This document shows positions 14,468 through 22,332 of a DNA stretch of 44,806 nt, piece by piece. This stretch comes from PBB1 sp040400875. Lineage in GTDB: Bacteria; Pseudomonadota; Gammaproteobacteria; Burkholderiales; Burkholderiaceae_C. The DNA is taken from assembly GCA_040400875.1 (NCBI GenBank), contig JBBAPK010000022.1, forward strand, positions 1-44,806. Direction: 5' to 3'. The notes beneath the pieces were generated by a model, which was given only the letters and a program-made list of their open reading frames with translations, ran no database searches and had not been told where the DNA came from. A program made the translations under genes and the position numbers. Numbering within the stretch: position 1 is the stretch's first letter; each line of letters begins with the position of its first letter.

Positions 14468-16881
14468 CAGAAGGTCAGCAAAAGGTTCACCAGCAGCGAA
14501 TACTGAGTGGCGTCGAGCGCGTTGCCGTAAAGCTCGCGCAGACCCTGGCCCGGGAAGAGCACGGCACCAGAGAAGTTGAAGACGATGTTCTGCGTGAAGA
14601 AGGGTCGGTACTGAGCGCCGATCGACACATCGACGCCAATGTGCGAGCTGTGCAGCTTCTGGTTGCGCAGCACCGCCAGCGAGTCCAACTGATCAAAGTA
14701 CAGATCGTTGACGTTGCCTATCACCCGCAGCCCCGGCATCACGTCGGCATCGGCACCGATGCCCACGAGGTTGAGCCCGGGGTTGGTGAAGTTGGACTGG
14801 CCGAATTCGCGCGACGAGCGCAGCGATGGCAAAAGCCCGTTGCGCATCGACAGCGCCACGCCACCGCCGCCGATCAGCGGCACGCCCTGGCGTATCCAGT
14901 AGCTGGTGTCGGCACCGGCAAACTGGGGGTTCTCGAGCACCGCATCGAAACCGCCGGCCTTGCCGTCGAAGGGGTTCTTGTCGCCCGAGGCGTGCAAGCC
15001 GCTCGCGCGCACTCTGAGCCAGTCGAAATCGCGCGACAGCTCGACCGCGCCGAAGTAGGCACCGATGCTTTCCTTGCGGTCAGAGATCACACCGGGGTTG
15101 GTGCTGCCGGTGGCGTAATAGGCCGATGCGCTCAGGTTGTACTTGCCGATGTGTCCGTCGGTGTTGTAGCCCAGATAGGTCACGTCGTAGTTGTGCCGCT
15201 TGCCGGTGCCCAGCACCGCCGGCCGCTCCAGAAAGCCATTGGCGTTGTACAGATCCGAGCTGTCGCCTTCGCGGTTTCGGTTGTGCAGCACGCTGAATTC
15301 CGACGTCAACCCCAGCGCCAGCAAGTCCTGTCGGTACAAGGTGAACAGGAACACATCGTCGTCGCGCATCTTGCGGCTGATGTCGTTGAGGCCGCTGTTG
15401 GTGTCTTTTTCGAGCCGGCGGAACCAGCCCAGGTTGTATTGCCACAGGTTGTTGTCGCGAATGCCAAAAAGGCGTACGCCAAACGGCTGGTCCAGAAAAA
15501 GGAAGCCGCGGAAATCCGCCGTGATCGGCTGGATGCCAATGCGGATGCTGTCGAAGTCGAAGCGCGGCGACACATCGCGCAGGTGCTTGTCGAAGAACAG
15601 CTCCTGGATGCCCACGAAGCTGTCGTTGCGGTTGCGCCCGGCCGTCGGGTCGATGTTCACCGCGCGCACCTCTTGTGTTTGCGTGCGGTTGACGTTGAAC
15701 ACCGGCACGAAGCGGAATTCGTAGTCGGGCGGTCGGAAGGTGGTGTCGCCCTTGATCAGTGACAGGCTGAGGATGAGCGTTTGCGACAGCGTGGTCTGCT
15801 GGCCGCGACCAAGCTGGCTGTTGGTGTTGGGGTTCAGGTTGGACTGGGCGCCCGACGGCGTGGGCAGCCGGCGGCTTTCAAGCAGGGTGTCAGAGATGGC
15901 CGCGAAATTGAAAAACCACTCCTTGCCCAGCACGTTTTCGAGTACGGGCAGATCGCCCTTGAGCACGTTGGGGTTGTAGGGGTCCAGCGGGTCGTAGGGC
16001 AGCAAATTGAGTGCCTCGACCAGACGCCAGCGGTCTCGCACCGGCAGCGAGTCGACCTGATGCAAGCCCGTGGGCGGTGGCACCCGCGAAGGATCGATGA
16101 GCGCCACCGAGGGCTCGATCGGCGCGCCTTGCGGGCGCGCGCGCTCGAGCTGGCCTGCCGGCGTGACCGCGCTGGCCGACAGCACGTGGTCGGCTTGTGG
16201 CACGCAGCGCATCGACAGGGATTCACCCGTAGCGCCCTTCACCCGGCGCACCCAGCCCGGCTGACCCGACGTGCGCCGGATGCGATACCACTCGCCTTGC
16301 TGCAGATCGGACTCGAGTTCGCTGCCTTGCTCGGCCTGGCCCACCACATCGGCACCGTTCACAGGTTCGCCGCGTATGGGCAACTGCGTGTCTTCGACCA
16401 GCAGCAGATAACGTGCTGCTGCTGCGTCCTTACTCGCTGCGGTGGTCATGGTCGACTCGCGCTCGTCGACGAAGATGGTCAGCGTCTTGCCGTTGACGGC
16501 GGTGCGGAAGGCGGCGGGCTGGTTCAAACCGATGATCAGCCGCGTCTTTTCCTGAGAACGCGCAATCCGCACGGCCTGCGCGCGGCCTTCGCCCAGATCG
16601 AAAGCGACTTTGCCCGTGCCGTTGTGCAGCCGCGGCAGGTCGATCGCGATGCGAGGCGGGTCCTGGGTTGCAAAGGTCTTGGGTGTGACCGGTAAAGCTT
16701 CCGAAAACCGCACGCTGATCATCTGCATGTCGCACTGCCGCGCGCTGCTGATGGATTCGATCTCGGCCTGAGCCATCGAGCCGGAGGCGCGGCACGCCGC
16801 CCACGAACACGCCAGCACGAACGCCAGCCCCAGCCGCAGCGTCAGTCGAACCGAGCGCGAATCAAAGACCGTTGCAGACAT
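14467..16881 (-). CDS. AMIN-SH3 domain protein with C-terminal outer-membrane beta-barrel
   Basis: The protein has 804 residues. A signal peptide (about 1-34) is followed by an AMIN-like domain (about 41-140), with the typical pattern VRFSEALP, PPRIAIDLPRL and TLTIFVDE, then an SH3-like domain (about 160-216, including GEWYRIRRTSGQPGWVRRV). After a Pro-rich linker, residues from about 300 to 804 look like amphipathic beta strands, and the chain ends in NLLLTF with terminal Phe. AMIN domains are known in periplasmic proteins that contact peptidoglycan or secretin/pilus machinery. Joined here to a barrel, they suggest an outer-membrane channel held to the cell wall. It lies directly upstream of the decaheme propeller gene, so it may be the barrel partner of that cytochrome; this is inference. 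Its ATG overlaps the upstream gene by 20 bases. Confidence 0.75.
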   Translation of the reverse strand: MSATVFDSRSVRLTLRLGLAFVLACSWAACRASGSMAQAEIESISSARQCDMQMISVRFSEALPVTPKTFATQDPPRIAIDLPRLHNGTGKVAFDLGEGRAQAVRIARSQEKTRLIIGLNQPAAFRTAVNGKTLTIFVDERESTMTTAASKDAAAARYLLLVEDTQLPIRGEPVNGADVVGQAEQGSELESDLQQGEWYRIRRTSGQPGWVRRVKGATGESLSMRCVPQADHVLSASAVTPAGQLERARPQGAPIEPSVALIDPSRVPPPTGLHQVDSLPVRDRWRLVEALNLLPYDPLDPYNPNVLKGDLPVLENVLGKEWFFNFAAISDTLLESRRLPTPSGAQSNLNPNTNSQLGRGQQTTLSQTLILSLSLIKGDTTFRPPDYEFRFVPVFNVNRTQTQEVRAVNIDPTAGRNRNDSFVGIQELFFDKHLRDVSPRFDFDSIRIGIQPITADFRGFLFLDQPFGVRLFGIRDNNLWQYNLGWFRRLEKDTNSGLNDISRKMRDDDVFLFTLYRQDLLALGLTSEFSVLHNRNREGDSSDLYNANGFLERPAVLGTGKRHNYDVTYLGYNTDGHIGKYNLSASAYYATGSTNPGVISDRKESIGAYFGAVELSRDFDWLRVRASGLHASGDKNPFDGKAGGFDAVLENPQFAGADTSYWIRQGVPLIGGGGVALSMRNGLLPSLRSSREFGQSNFTNPGLNLVGIGADADVMPGLRVIGNVNDLYFDQLDSLAVLRNQKLHSSHIGVDVSIGAQYRPFFTQNIVFNFSGAVLFPGQGLRELYGNALDATQYSLLVNLLLTF

Positions 16882-18775
16882 CGCTGGCGGTGGTGTCCAA
16901 GAAGGGCGCCACCGGACACGTCACGTACTTCAAACGCGAGCCTGTGCCTGCAGGCTCCAGTGAATCTGCACGGATGGCCCTGGGTGCGTTGCCAATGCCG
17001 CTTTTAAGCACATTGCCCGCGTTGGCGATGCCCAAAAATCCGATCAGGTCGCTTTGCAGCGTGCCGTCGCCCGACACGCCGATGGCGCCCACCAACTGGT
17101 TGCCGCGATAGATCGGAAAGCCGCCGCCGAACAAGGTGATGCCGTTGCGGATGCGCGCATTGCCGGTGCAATTGGCACTGGTGTCGCCACCCAGCGCTGC
17201 GACCAGCTGGTTGTAGACCAGGTCGAGCGCCAGGCCGTTGTTGAAGATGCTCCAGGGGGGCAGCGTTTTCGACAACGGACCGGCAGGGCGCGACTCGATC
17301 CCGTCAGGAAAGTAGGGCGCCGAAATATTGCCCACCGAGCGGCTGGAATACGCAATGCCGTCGGTGAAGGCGCCAGATCCGAGCAGGGCCTGCGCGGCAG
17401 TGACGTAATTTCCGATGACCGACGAGGCGGCAGGACTGACATAGTGGGCCGCGGGCAGCGCTCGCAACTCGTTGGCCGCCGCCCGATTCGAGAAGAAGGC
17501 GGCGGTTCGCGCCTTTTGAACCACCACGTCGGCGCTGTCGACCAACGCGTCGGGCGAGCGCACATGGCCCAGGATCTCGCCGTTGGTGTCGACCACCACG
17601 GCCGAGACCTGCGCGCTCAGGCCGAGCGGCCTGCGGATTTGCGAGCGTGCGCGGTTGGCGACTTCGAGCGCGCTTTTCAGGATCTGGGTGACTTCGGCTT
17701 GCGTCATGCCGCCGTCGGTGCTGTCGCGCGGCGGAAAGCGAACCGCCCCCGCAGCATCGACCAGAACATAAGCCCCGGTGCCCCCAAAGGCTGAGGTGGT
17801 GTCAGGGCGGATGCCCGAGGCCGCTGACCCATAGGCGGTGCCGGCCACGACCGTAGATCCGCCGTAGCCCGGCACATCGATCAGCGCGCCGTAAGCACCG
17901 ATGTTGGCGAATGAGGGGGCTGAGGCCGGGTTGCTCGCCGTCTGGTCGCTGTCGGTGAAGCGCAGGAAGTGCTCGTCTGCCGTGATGCGGTCGGCTCTGA
18001 TGTCGGCGGGCGCAGCGTAACCGTAGGTGCCGGCCACCGCGATGAGTTCGCCATTCGTGGGGCTGGAGTCGAGCACGTCGCGGTCAATGGTGTAGTTGGT
18101 GCCAGCTATCACGCCGATCGCGCCAACCACCGTGCCGTTCTTGTACATCGGCAGGCCGCCCGGGTTGGCTGCAAAACCCAGCGGCGCACGCTTGGGGCCC
18201 ACGCTGCCGTCACTGGCCTTGCGGCTCACATCCGAGCAGGTGATCTGGCTGAACTGCACGCCGAACAACGGGCCGGCGGGCGTGTTGCGTTCGTCGGGGT
18301 TGAAGTGCTCCTGAATGATCTGCCCGGCGGTGCGGGTGGAAAACGCATTGCCTTCGGAAGAAAAGTAGGCAGCGGTGATCGCCATCGAGATCGCGGCGAA
18401 GGCCGGCCCGGGCACGGCCACCCCGCCCGTGCCGCCCAGCGTGACCTGCTCAAGCCCGCCGCCGGCGCTGCCCGTGGCGCCGTTGATGGTGATCGAGTCG
18501 GCTGCGCCATTCATCTCAAACACCGCGAGCACATTGCCCACGCGATCAACCACCGCGATCGTCGCGGGCGCACCGCGCGCGTTGCCTTCTTGCACTGCCT
18601 GAGCCAGCACAGTCTGCACATCGGCCACCGTCAGTGAGGCGCTTTTCGGCGGGCACGGTCCGCTGCAGCCGGCTGGCGCGGTGCTGCTGCTGCCCCCGCC
18701 CCCACCGCCACCGCAGCCCACCACGATGGCCGACATCACGGCGAGCAACCACAGCGCGACGGCGGGGCGATTCAT
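16862..18775 (-). CDS. Lipoprotein with two GlcG/HbpS (DUF336) domains
   Basis: The protein has 637 residues with a lipoprotein signal peptide and lipobox Val-Val-Gly-Cys (Cys21), followed by a Gly/Ser linker. Two copies of a GlcG/HbpS-like domain follow. The first (about 47-245) contains ATIAVVDRVGNVLAVFEM and later MYKNGTVVGAIGVIAG. The second (about 355-600) contains SAVVVDTNGEILGHVRSPD and YRGNQLVGAIGVSGDG. Related HbpS proteins bind haem or iron at the cell surface, and GlcG-family proteins occur beside oxidoreductases. Here the gene lies inside a cytochrome cluster, and both ends overlap its neighbours. Haem or ligand binding in the periplasm is plausible but not shown. The first domain carries an unusually long insert relative to single-domain GlcG proteins of about 140 residues. 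Confidence 0.8.
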   Translation of the reverse strand: MNRPAVALWLLAVMSAIVVGCGGGGGGGSSSTAPAGCSGPCPPKSASLTVADVQTVLAQAVQEGNARGAPATIAVVDRVGNVLAVFEMNGAADSITINGATGSAGGGLEQVTLGGTGGVAVPGPAFAAISMAITAAYFSSEGNAFSTRTAGQIIQEHFNPDERNTPAGPLFGVQFSQITCSDVSRKASDGSVGPKRAPLGFAANPGGLPMYKNGTVVGAIGVIAGTNYTIDRDVLDSSPTNGELIAVAGTYGYAAPADIRADRITADEHFLRFTDSDQTASNPASAPSFANIGAYGALIDVPGYGGSTVVAGTAYGSAASGIRPDTTSAFGGTGAYVLVDAAGAVRFPPRDSTDGGMTQAEVTQILKSALEVANRARSQIRRPLGLSAQVSAVVVDTNGEILGHVRSPDALVDSADVVVQKARTAAFFSNRAAANELRALPAAHYVSPAASSVIGNYVTAAQALLGSGAFTDGIAYSSRSVGNISAPYFPDGIESRPAGPLSKTLPPWSIFNNGLALDLVYNQLVAALGGDTSANCTGNARIRNGITLFGGGFPIYRGNQLVGAIGVSGDGTLQSDLIGFLGIANAGNVLKSGIGNAPRAIRADSLEPAGTGSRLKYVTCPVAPFLDTTASDVCNGL

Positions 18776-20679
18776 GGACTGTCCTTGGAAGATTGATGGG
18801 CGTGAGCCACACGCGCTGTGCTGTGGGCCGAAGCTGCCCCGGCGACCAAGCCCTTAGGCGCACCCTTCACCGCGCCGTGGTAGCCATGGCAGGTGGCGCA
18901 ATCGGACGTGACCTTGCCGGCCACCGGTTGCGAGCCCACGTGGCATTCGCGGCAGGTCTCGATTTGCGGCATGGCGACGTCTTTTGAATCTTTCGATCGC
19001 GCCACGTCGTGGCACTGGGCGCACGGCTCGGTGTCGTGCGCGGCGTGAGAGAACTGCGCCTGCGGCATCCATGACGACGACACGTTCACCGATGCCACCG
19101 ACCAGCTGAATTCGCCTTTGCGCGAAACCTCGTGGCAGGTCGAGCAGACCTGGCGCGTGTCGAACAGTTCATGCAAGACCTGCTTGGCCTTGCGGTCGGC
19201 GATGGCCAACGCGCGGCTGCGGTCTTCGCTCGTCAGCACCGCGCCAGGCCGCACTCGAGGCAAGTCGTCGGGCGGGTGGACCCCGTCAGGCACATCACCC
19301 AACACCAGCCGCGCATAGAACTCGCGCAGCATGGTGGCGATCTGGGCGTCTTCGCCGTGAACGACCTGGCGGGATGTGACGCTGGGCTCGAAAGCCAGCG
19401 AGTGACAGCTCTGGCAGTGCTGCTCCATCTTCACCGGCGCCATCAAGCGGCCCCCATCGGCCGGCACATGGCAGCTCTGGCAGTCCAGCACCGTGCGTTG
19501 CCCCTTCGCATCGCGCAGGCCGGTGGGGTCGCCCTTGCCATCGGGGTCACGCACGCCGTTGGGGTCGAGGTGCACCTGATGGTTGAATTTCAGCCGCGAG
19601 CGTTCGACCATGTCGGCGGGCATCGGTGTGGCCTGACGCACGCGGCGCACCTGATCGGGTGTGGCCGCATCGCTCAGCGAGATCCGAAATGCCGGGTGGC
19701 CGCTGTGGAAGTCCACCACATTGGCAGAGGTGGCTTGCGCGGCGACTTGCTTGACGTCGCGGTGGCAGTCGGCGCACTGCTCTTGCGAACGCACCACCAG
19801 GTGAGTGCCCTTGTGATCGCGGTGACATTCAGCGCACCGGGTGTCCGCAAACTCATGCCCGGCGGGGCCGGTGAGTTGGCTGATCGGCACGTGATCCAGC
19901 GTGTCCTTGTGGCAGGTTTTGCAAGCCTCGTCGCGCACCTGAACGAAAGGTGTCTGGTGACACGCGCCGCAATCCGACGCAAAGACCTGATGGCCCTGCG
20001 ACAGCGGCCCGGGGTTCCAGGCCTGCAGCAAATTGCCGGCGGCACCGCGCAGCGTGGCTTCTTGCAGCGAAACGGTGTCGATGTGGGGAAGCGCGTTGAC
20101 CGCGCTTGCCGCTGCCGCTGCCGCTGCCGGGTTCACCGAGGTGTCGACGGTGGCTGCCGAGGCCACCGCAAGGGCGGCTGGCGAAACCTGTCGGGCATAG
20201 CTCAGCAGATCGGGCGCCACCGGCACCAGCAGGCACAGCAGCAACAAGCCCAGCAGCGCAATGTAGGAAAGGCGTCTGCGCGACACACCGGATCCGCGCG
20301 ATTCGGCGCTGCGAATGCGCTCGCCGCAAGGCGGCTGCAAGGACGATTCGAGCGTGACCGCCAGAGCCAGCGGCAGCCCGGCGGGTGCGGCTTCGACATC
20401 GATTCGATACGGCCCGATCTCGATGCGGTCGCCGACCGACAACACGGCTTGGCTGGCGGATTTGCCGTTGATCTTGAGCGGCCCGCCGCTTGCCGCAATG
20501 AGCGCACCTTGCGCGCTGAAGGTGACCAGCGCGTGCTCGCGCGCGACCCGCGGATCGGGCAGCTGCAGTTCGCACTCAAGCGCGCGACCCACGCGCAGCA
20601 CATCGCCGCGTATGCGCCGCTGATCACGCTGCGGCTGACCGCGCGAGTTGACTCCGACCTGAATGACGAGGATTTCCAT
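18772..20679 (-). CDS. FHA domain - transmembrane helix - decaheme cytochrome c fusion
   Basis: The protein has 635 residues. The N-terminus is a cytoplasmic FHA domain (about 22-95): Gly31-Arg32, then Ala46-Arg47-Glu48-His49 in place of the usual Ser-Arg-x-His, and Asn71-Gly72. One membrane helix follows (about 137-157). The rest is periplasmic and carries ten CXXCH motifs: CGACH, CKTCH, CAECH, CADCH, CQSCH twice, CSTCH, CAQCH, CRECH and CATCH. FHA domains bind phosphothreonine proteins, so this fusion could tie a cytoplasmic phosphorylation or protein-binding signal to a membrane-anchored cytochrome. The Ser-to-Ala change may weaken phosphopeptide binding. It starts 18 bases after the cytochrome b-like gene, and its stop overlaps the next start (ATGA). 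The periplasmic side probably accepts electrons from the b-type protein; this is inference. Confidence 0.9.
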   Translation of the reverse strand: MEILVIQVGVNSRGQPQRDQRRIRGDVLRVGRALECELQLPDPRVAREHALVTFSAQGALIAASGGPLKINGKSASQAVLSVGDRIEIGPYRIDVEAAPAGLPLALAVTLESSLQPPCGERIRSAESRGSGVSRRRLSYIALLGLLLLCLLVPVAPDLLSYARQVSPAALAVASAATVDTSVNPAAAAAAASAVNALPHIDTVSLQEATLRGAAGNLLQAWNPGPLSQGHQVFASDCGACHQTPFVQVRDEACKTCHKDTLDHVPISQLTGPAGHEFADTRCAECHRDHKGTHLVVRSQEQCADCHRDVKQVAAQATSANVVDFHSGHPAFRISLSDAATPDQVRRVRQATPMPADMVERSRLKFNHQVHLDPNGVRDPDGKGDPTGLRDAKGQRTVLDCQSCHVPADGGRLMAPVKMEQHCQSCHSLAFEPSVTSRQVVHGEDAQIATMLREFYARLVLGDVPDGVHPPDDLPRVRPGAVLTSEDRSRALAIADRKAKQVLHELFDTRQVCSTCHEVSRKGEFSWSVASVNVSSSWMPQAQFSHAAHDTEPCAQCHDVARSKDSKDVAMPQIETCRECHVGSQPVAGKVTSDCATCHGYHGAVKGAPKGLVAGAASAHSTARVAHAHQSSKDSP

Positions 20680-20697
20680 GGCGCGATCAGCCCGTCG

Positions 20698-21624
20698 TCA
20701 CCAGAGGTAGAAAACCGAGATCACATGCGCCGTCAATGCGGCCAGCAATGCAAACGACATCGGCACGTGCAGCACCAGCCAGCCCTTGAGAAGCGCGCGC
20801 AAGCGAAATTCAAGGCGCACGCGTTCGGTCACCGACGCCAGCCGCGTCATTTCGGAGACCAGTTGTTCGTTGACCCTGACCTGCGCGCCGCTCAGCGACG
20901 ATCCCATCGCGAGCAAGGCATCTCGCGATTCACCCAGACGGTTGCGGCCCCGTCCGCCCAGCCACCACGGCCGCAGGCTCTTGCCGCTGTCGGCGTGGCG
21001 CACGGCATCGGCCGAGGCCTTCATCACAAGCGCGTTGAACTCGTCTGGCAACTCGAGCGCGATGCGCCTGCACTTGCGGTCGAGCTCGCTCATCTTGAGC
21101 AACAGGCTGTCGAGCGTTTCTCCAGCCAGGTTGTTGGTGATGCGTGCGGGGTAGAGCAAGTAGGAAAACACGCCGAACATGCCGCTGCCGACCACCAGCA
21201 CCATCAGCGCATAAGCCAGCGTGTGAATGTTCCAGCCGAATTCGAACGCGCAATGCAGCGTGGCAATCACGATGAGGCTGCCGCCCAGAAACACGTGCGC
21301 CGACGTCCAGCCCTGCACGCTGCCGAGGGTGGACGAGTAGCTGCGCTTGCGCACGCCCAGCATCATCAGCCACACGATGAGCACAGCCGCGATGGTGCCC
21401 AGCGTGTAACCCAGCCAGGTGCCACCATAGGGTTTCAACTGGCTGGTGGAGGGCTCATGCCAGACGTAGGCGGCAACGCATGCCGCGCACAGGAGCAACG
21501 CGAGCTTGAAATAGCGCCCGCGCTTGAATTCGAGAATGGACTGGTGCTGAGACATCGCCGAAGTTAAGTACTGCAAGTCTCGGGCGTAAAGCTGCGCTGA
21601 GACAGCCTTGGGAAGGGCTTCCAT
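20698..21624 (-). CDS. Putative diheme b-type cytochrome membrane protein
   Basis: The protein has 308 residues from ATG 21624, chosen because GGAGG lies 7 bases upstream; ATG 21555 has no such site. There are five hydrophobic helices (about 40-56, 70-90, 106-127, 136-157 and 281-305), with a soluble loop of about 120 residues between the last two. His110 and His124 in one helix and His286 and His300 in the last are each 14 residues apart, the spacing used by diheme b cytochromes to hold two haems across a membrane. I infer a quinol-oxidising or quinone-reducing cytochrome b that hands electrons to the FHA-decaheme cytochrome encoded next. I do not recognise the family by name. It is the first gene of the seven-gene cluster. 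Confidence 0.7.
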   Translation of the reverse strand: MEALPKAVSAQLYARDLQYLTSAMSQHQSILEFKRGRYFKLALLLCAACVAAYVWHEPSTSQLKPYGGTWLGYTLGTIAAVLIVWLMMLGVRKRSYSSTLGSVQGWTSAHVFLGGSLIVIATLHCAFEFGWNIHTLAYALMVLVVGSGMFGVFSYLLYPARITNNLAGETLDSLLLKMSELDRKCRRIALELPDEFNALVMKASADAVRHADSGKSLRPWWLGGRGRNRLGESRDALLAMGSSLSGAQVRVNEQLVSEMTRLASVTERVRLEFRLRALLKGWLVLHVPMSFALLAALTAHVISVFYLW

Positions 21625-21771
21625 CGTACAACCTCCACCGCTGCTGAATGCCGAGGCGAAGCCGCGTGTGAAAATCCTCGCGCACCGCCTTCCACAAGCG
21701 AGTGAATCAGCAAACACGGTGGACCTGCGCGCGGGGCCGCCTTCTTTTTTCGCCACAAAACGGGGTATTTC
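21625..21771. promoter_or_regulatory. Divergent intergenic region of the electron-transfer cluster
   Basis: This 147-base gap separates the minus-strand cytochrome cluster from the plus-strand cNMP-binding and cyclase genes, so promoters for both should lie here. A TGTGA at 21667-21671 is followed after six bases by TCGCG, a poor match to the TCACA half of a CRP-type site. No convincing -35/-10 pair was seen. Confidence 0.5.
21632..21636 (-). promoter_or_regulatory. Shine-Dalgarno for the cytochrome b-like gene
   Basis: GGAGG on the minus strand, 7 bases before ATG 21624. It decides that start over the downstream ATG at 21555. Confidence 0.7.
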
Positions 21772-22233
21772 ATGGCCGCTTCACTGCTGCAAGACATCTA
21801 TCTTTTCAAGGACTTCCTGCCGGGAGAGCTCGATCAACTGAGCCAAAAGGGTGTTCTCAACACCTTCAACGCAGGCGCCGAGATCTTTGCCGAGGCACAA
21901 GCTGCCCAATCTATGTTTGTGATTCGCAGCGGGACCGTGAAGATCGCTCGTGAAGCCGCAGACAAAACCATTCAGCTCGCGCAGCTGGGCACCGGGGCTC
22001 ACTTTGGCGAAATGTCTTTTGTGGATGGCGAGCCGCGGTCTGCATCGGCGAGCGCCACCGAGCGCACCGAAGTTCTGGAAATCAGGTTCGATGCCCTGCG
22101 CTCGCACTTCGATCAGAACCCGGCCGTGGCGGTGAAGTTTTTCCGATCCATGTCGAACTTTCTGGCCGGTCGCCTGCGCGTGACCACGATGGATCTGAGC
22201 TTCGCGCGCGGGAAGAACATCCGTCACTTTTGA
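21772..22233 (+). CDS. Single-domain cyclic-nucleotide-binding protein
   Basis: The protein has 153 residues and is essentially one cNMP-binding domain. The phosphate-binding cassette is FGEMSFVDGEPRSASASA (starting at Phe78), with Gly79-Glu80 and Arg89-Ser90-Ala91 in the ligand-contacting positions. There is no helix-turn-helix after the C-terminal helix, so it is not a Crp-type transcription factor. It is more likely a regulatory subunit or adaptor that changes partner when cAMP binds. It is divergent from the cytochrome cluster and precedes the adenylate cyclase gene by 99 bases, probably in one transcript. Its partner may be the flavoprotein or the FHA-cytochrome; that is inference. Confidence 0.85.
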   Translation: MAASLLQDIYLFKDFLPGELDQLSQKGVLNTFNAGAEIFAEAQAAQSMFVIRSGTVKIAREAADKTIQLAQLGTGAHFGEMSFVDGEPRSASASATERTEVLEIRFDALRSHFDQNPAVAVKFFRSMSNFLAGRLRVTTMDLSFARGKNIRHF

Positions 22234-22332
22234 TGGCGTGGTGAACTCGCTGTGGGGGTGAGGCCCTCGTGGCCCTGCCCTTCAAAGCCGACGTTCACCG
22301 TCCCATGGTCGCCCTCAGCAGCAACGGACTCG

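Noticed and set aside
20106..20135. Run of GCTGCC-like triplets as a repeat array
   Set aside because: It encodes an Ala-rich linker in the FHA-cytochrome protein and is explained by coding composition.
19132..21567. Plus-strand open frame of 811 codons across the FHA-cytochrome and b-type genes
   Set aside because: It spans two real genes and their gap, and its translation is dominated by Ala, Arg, His and Gln.
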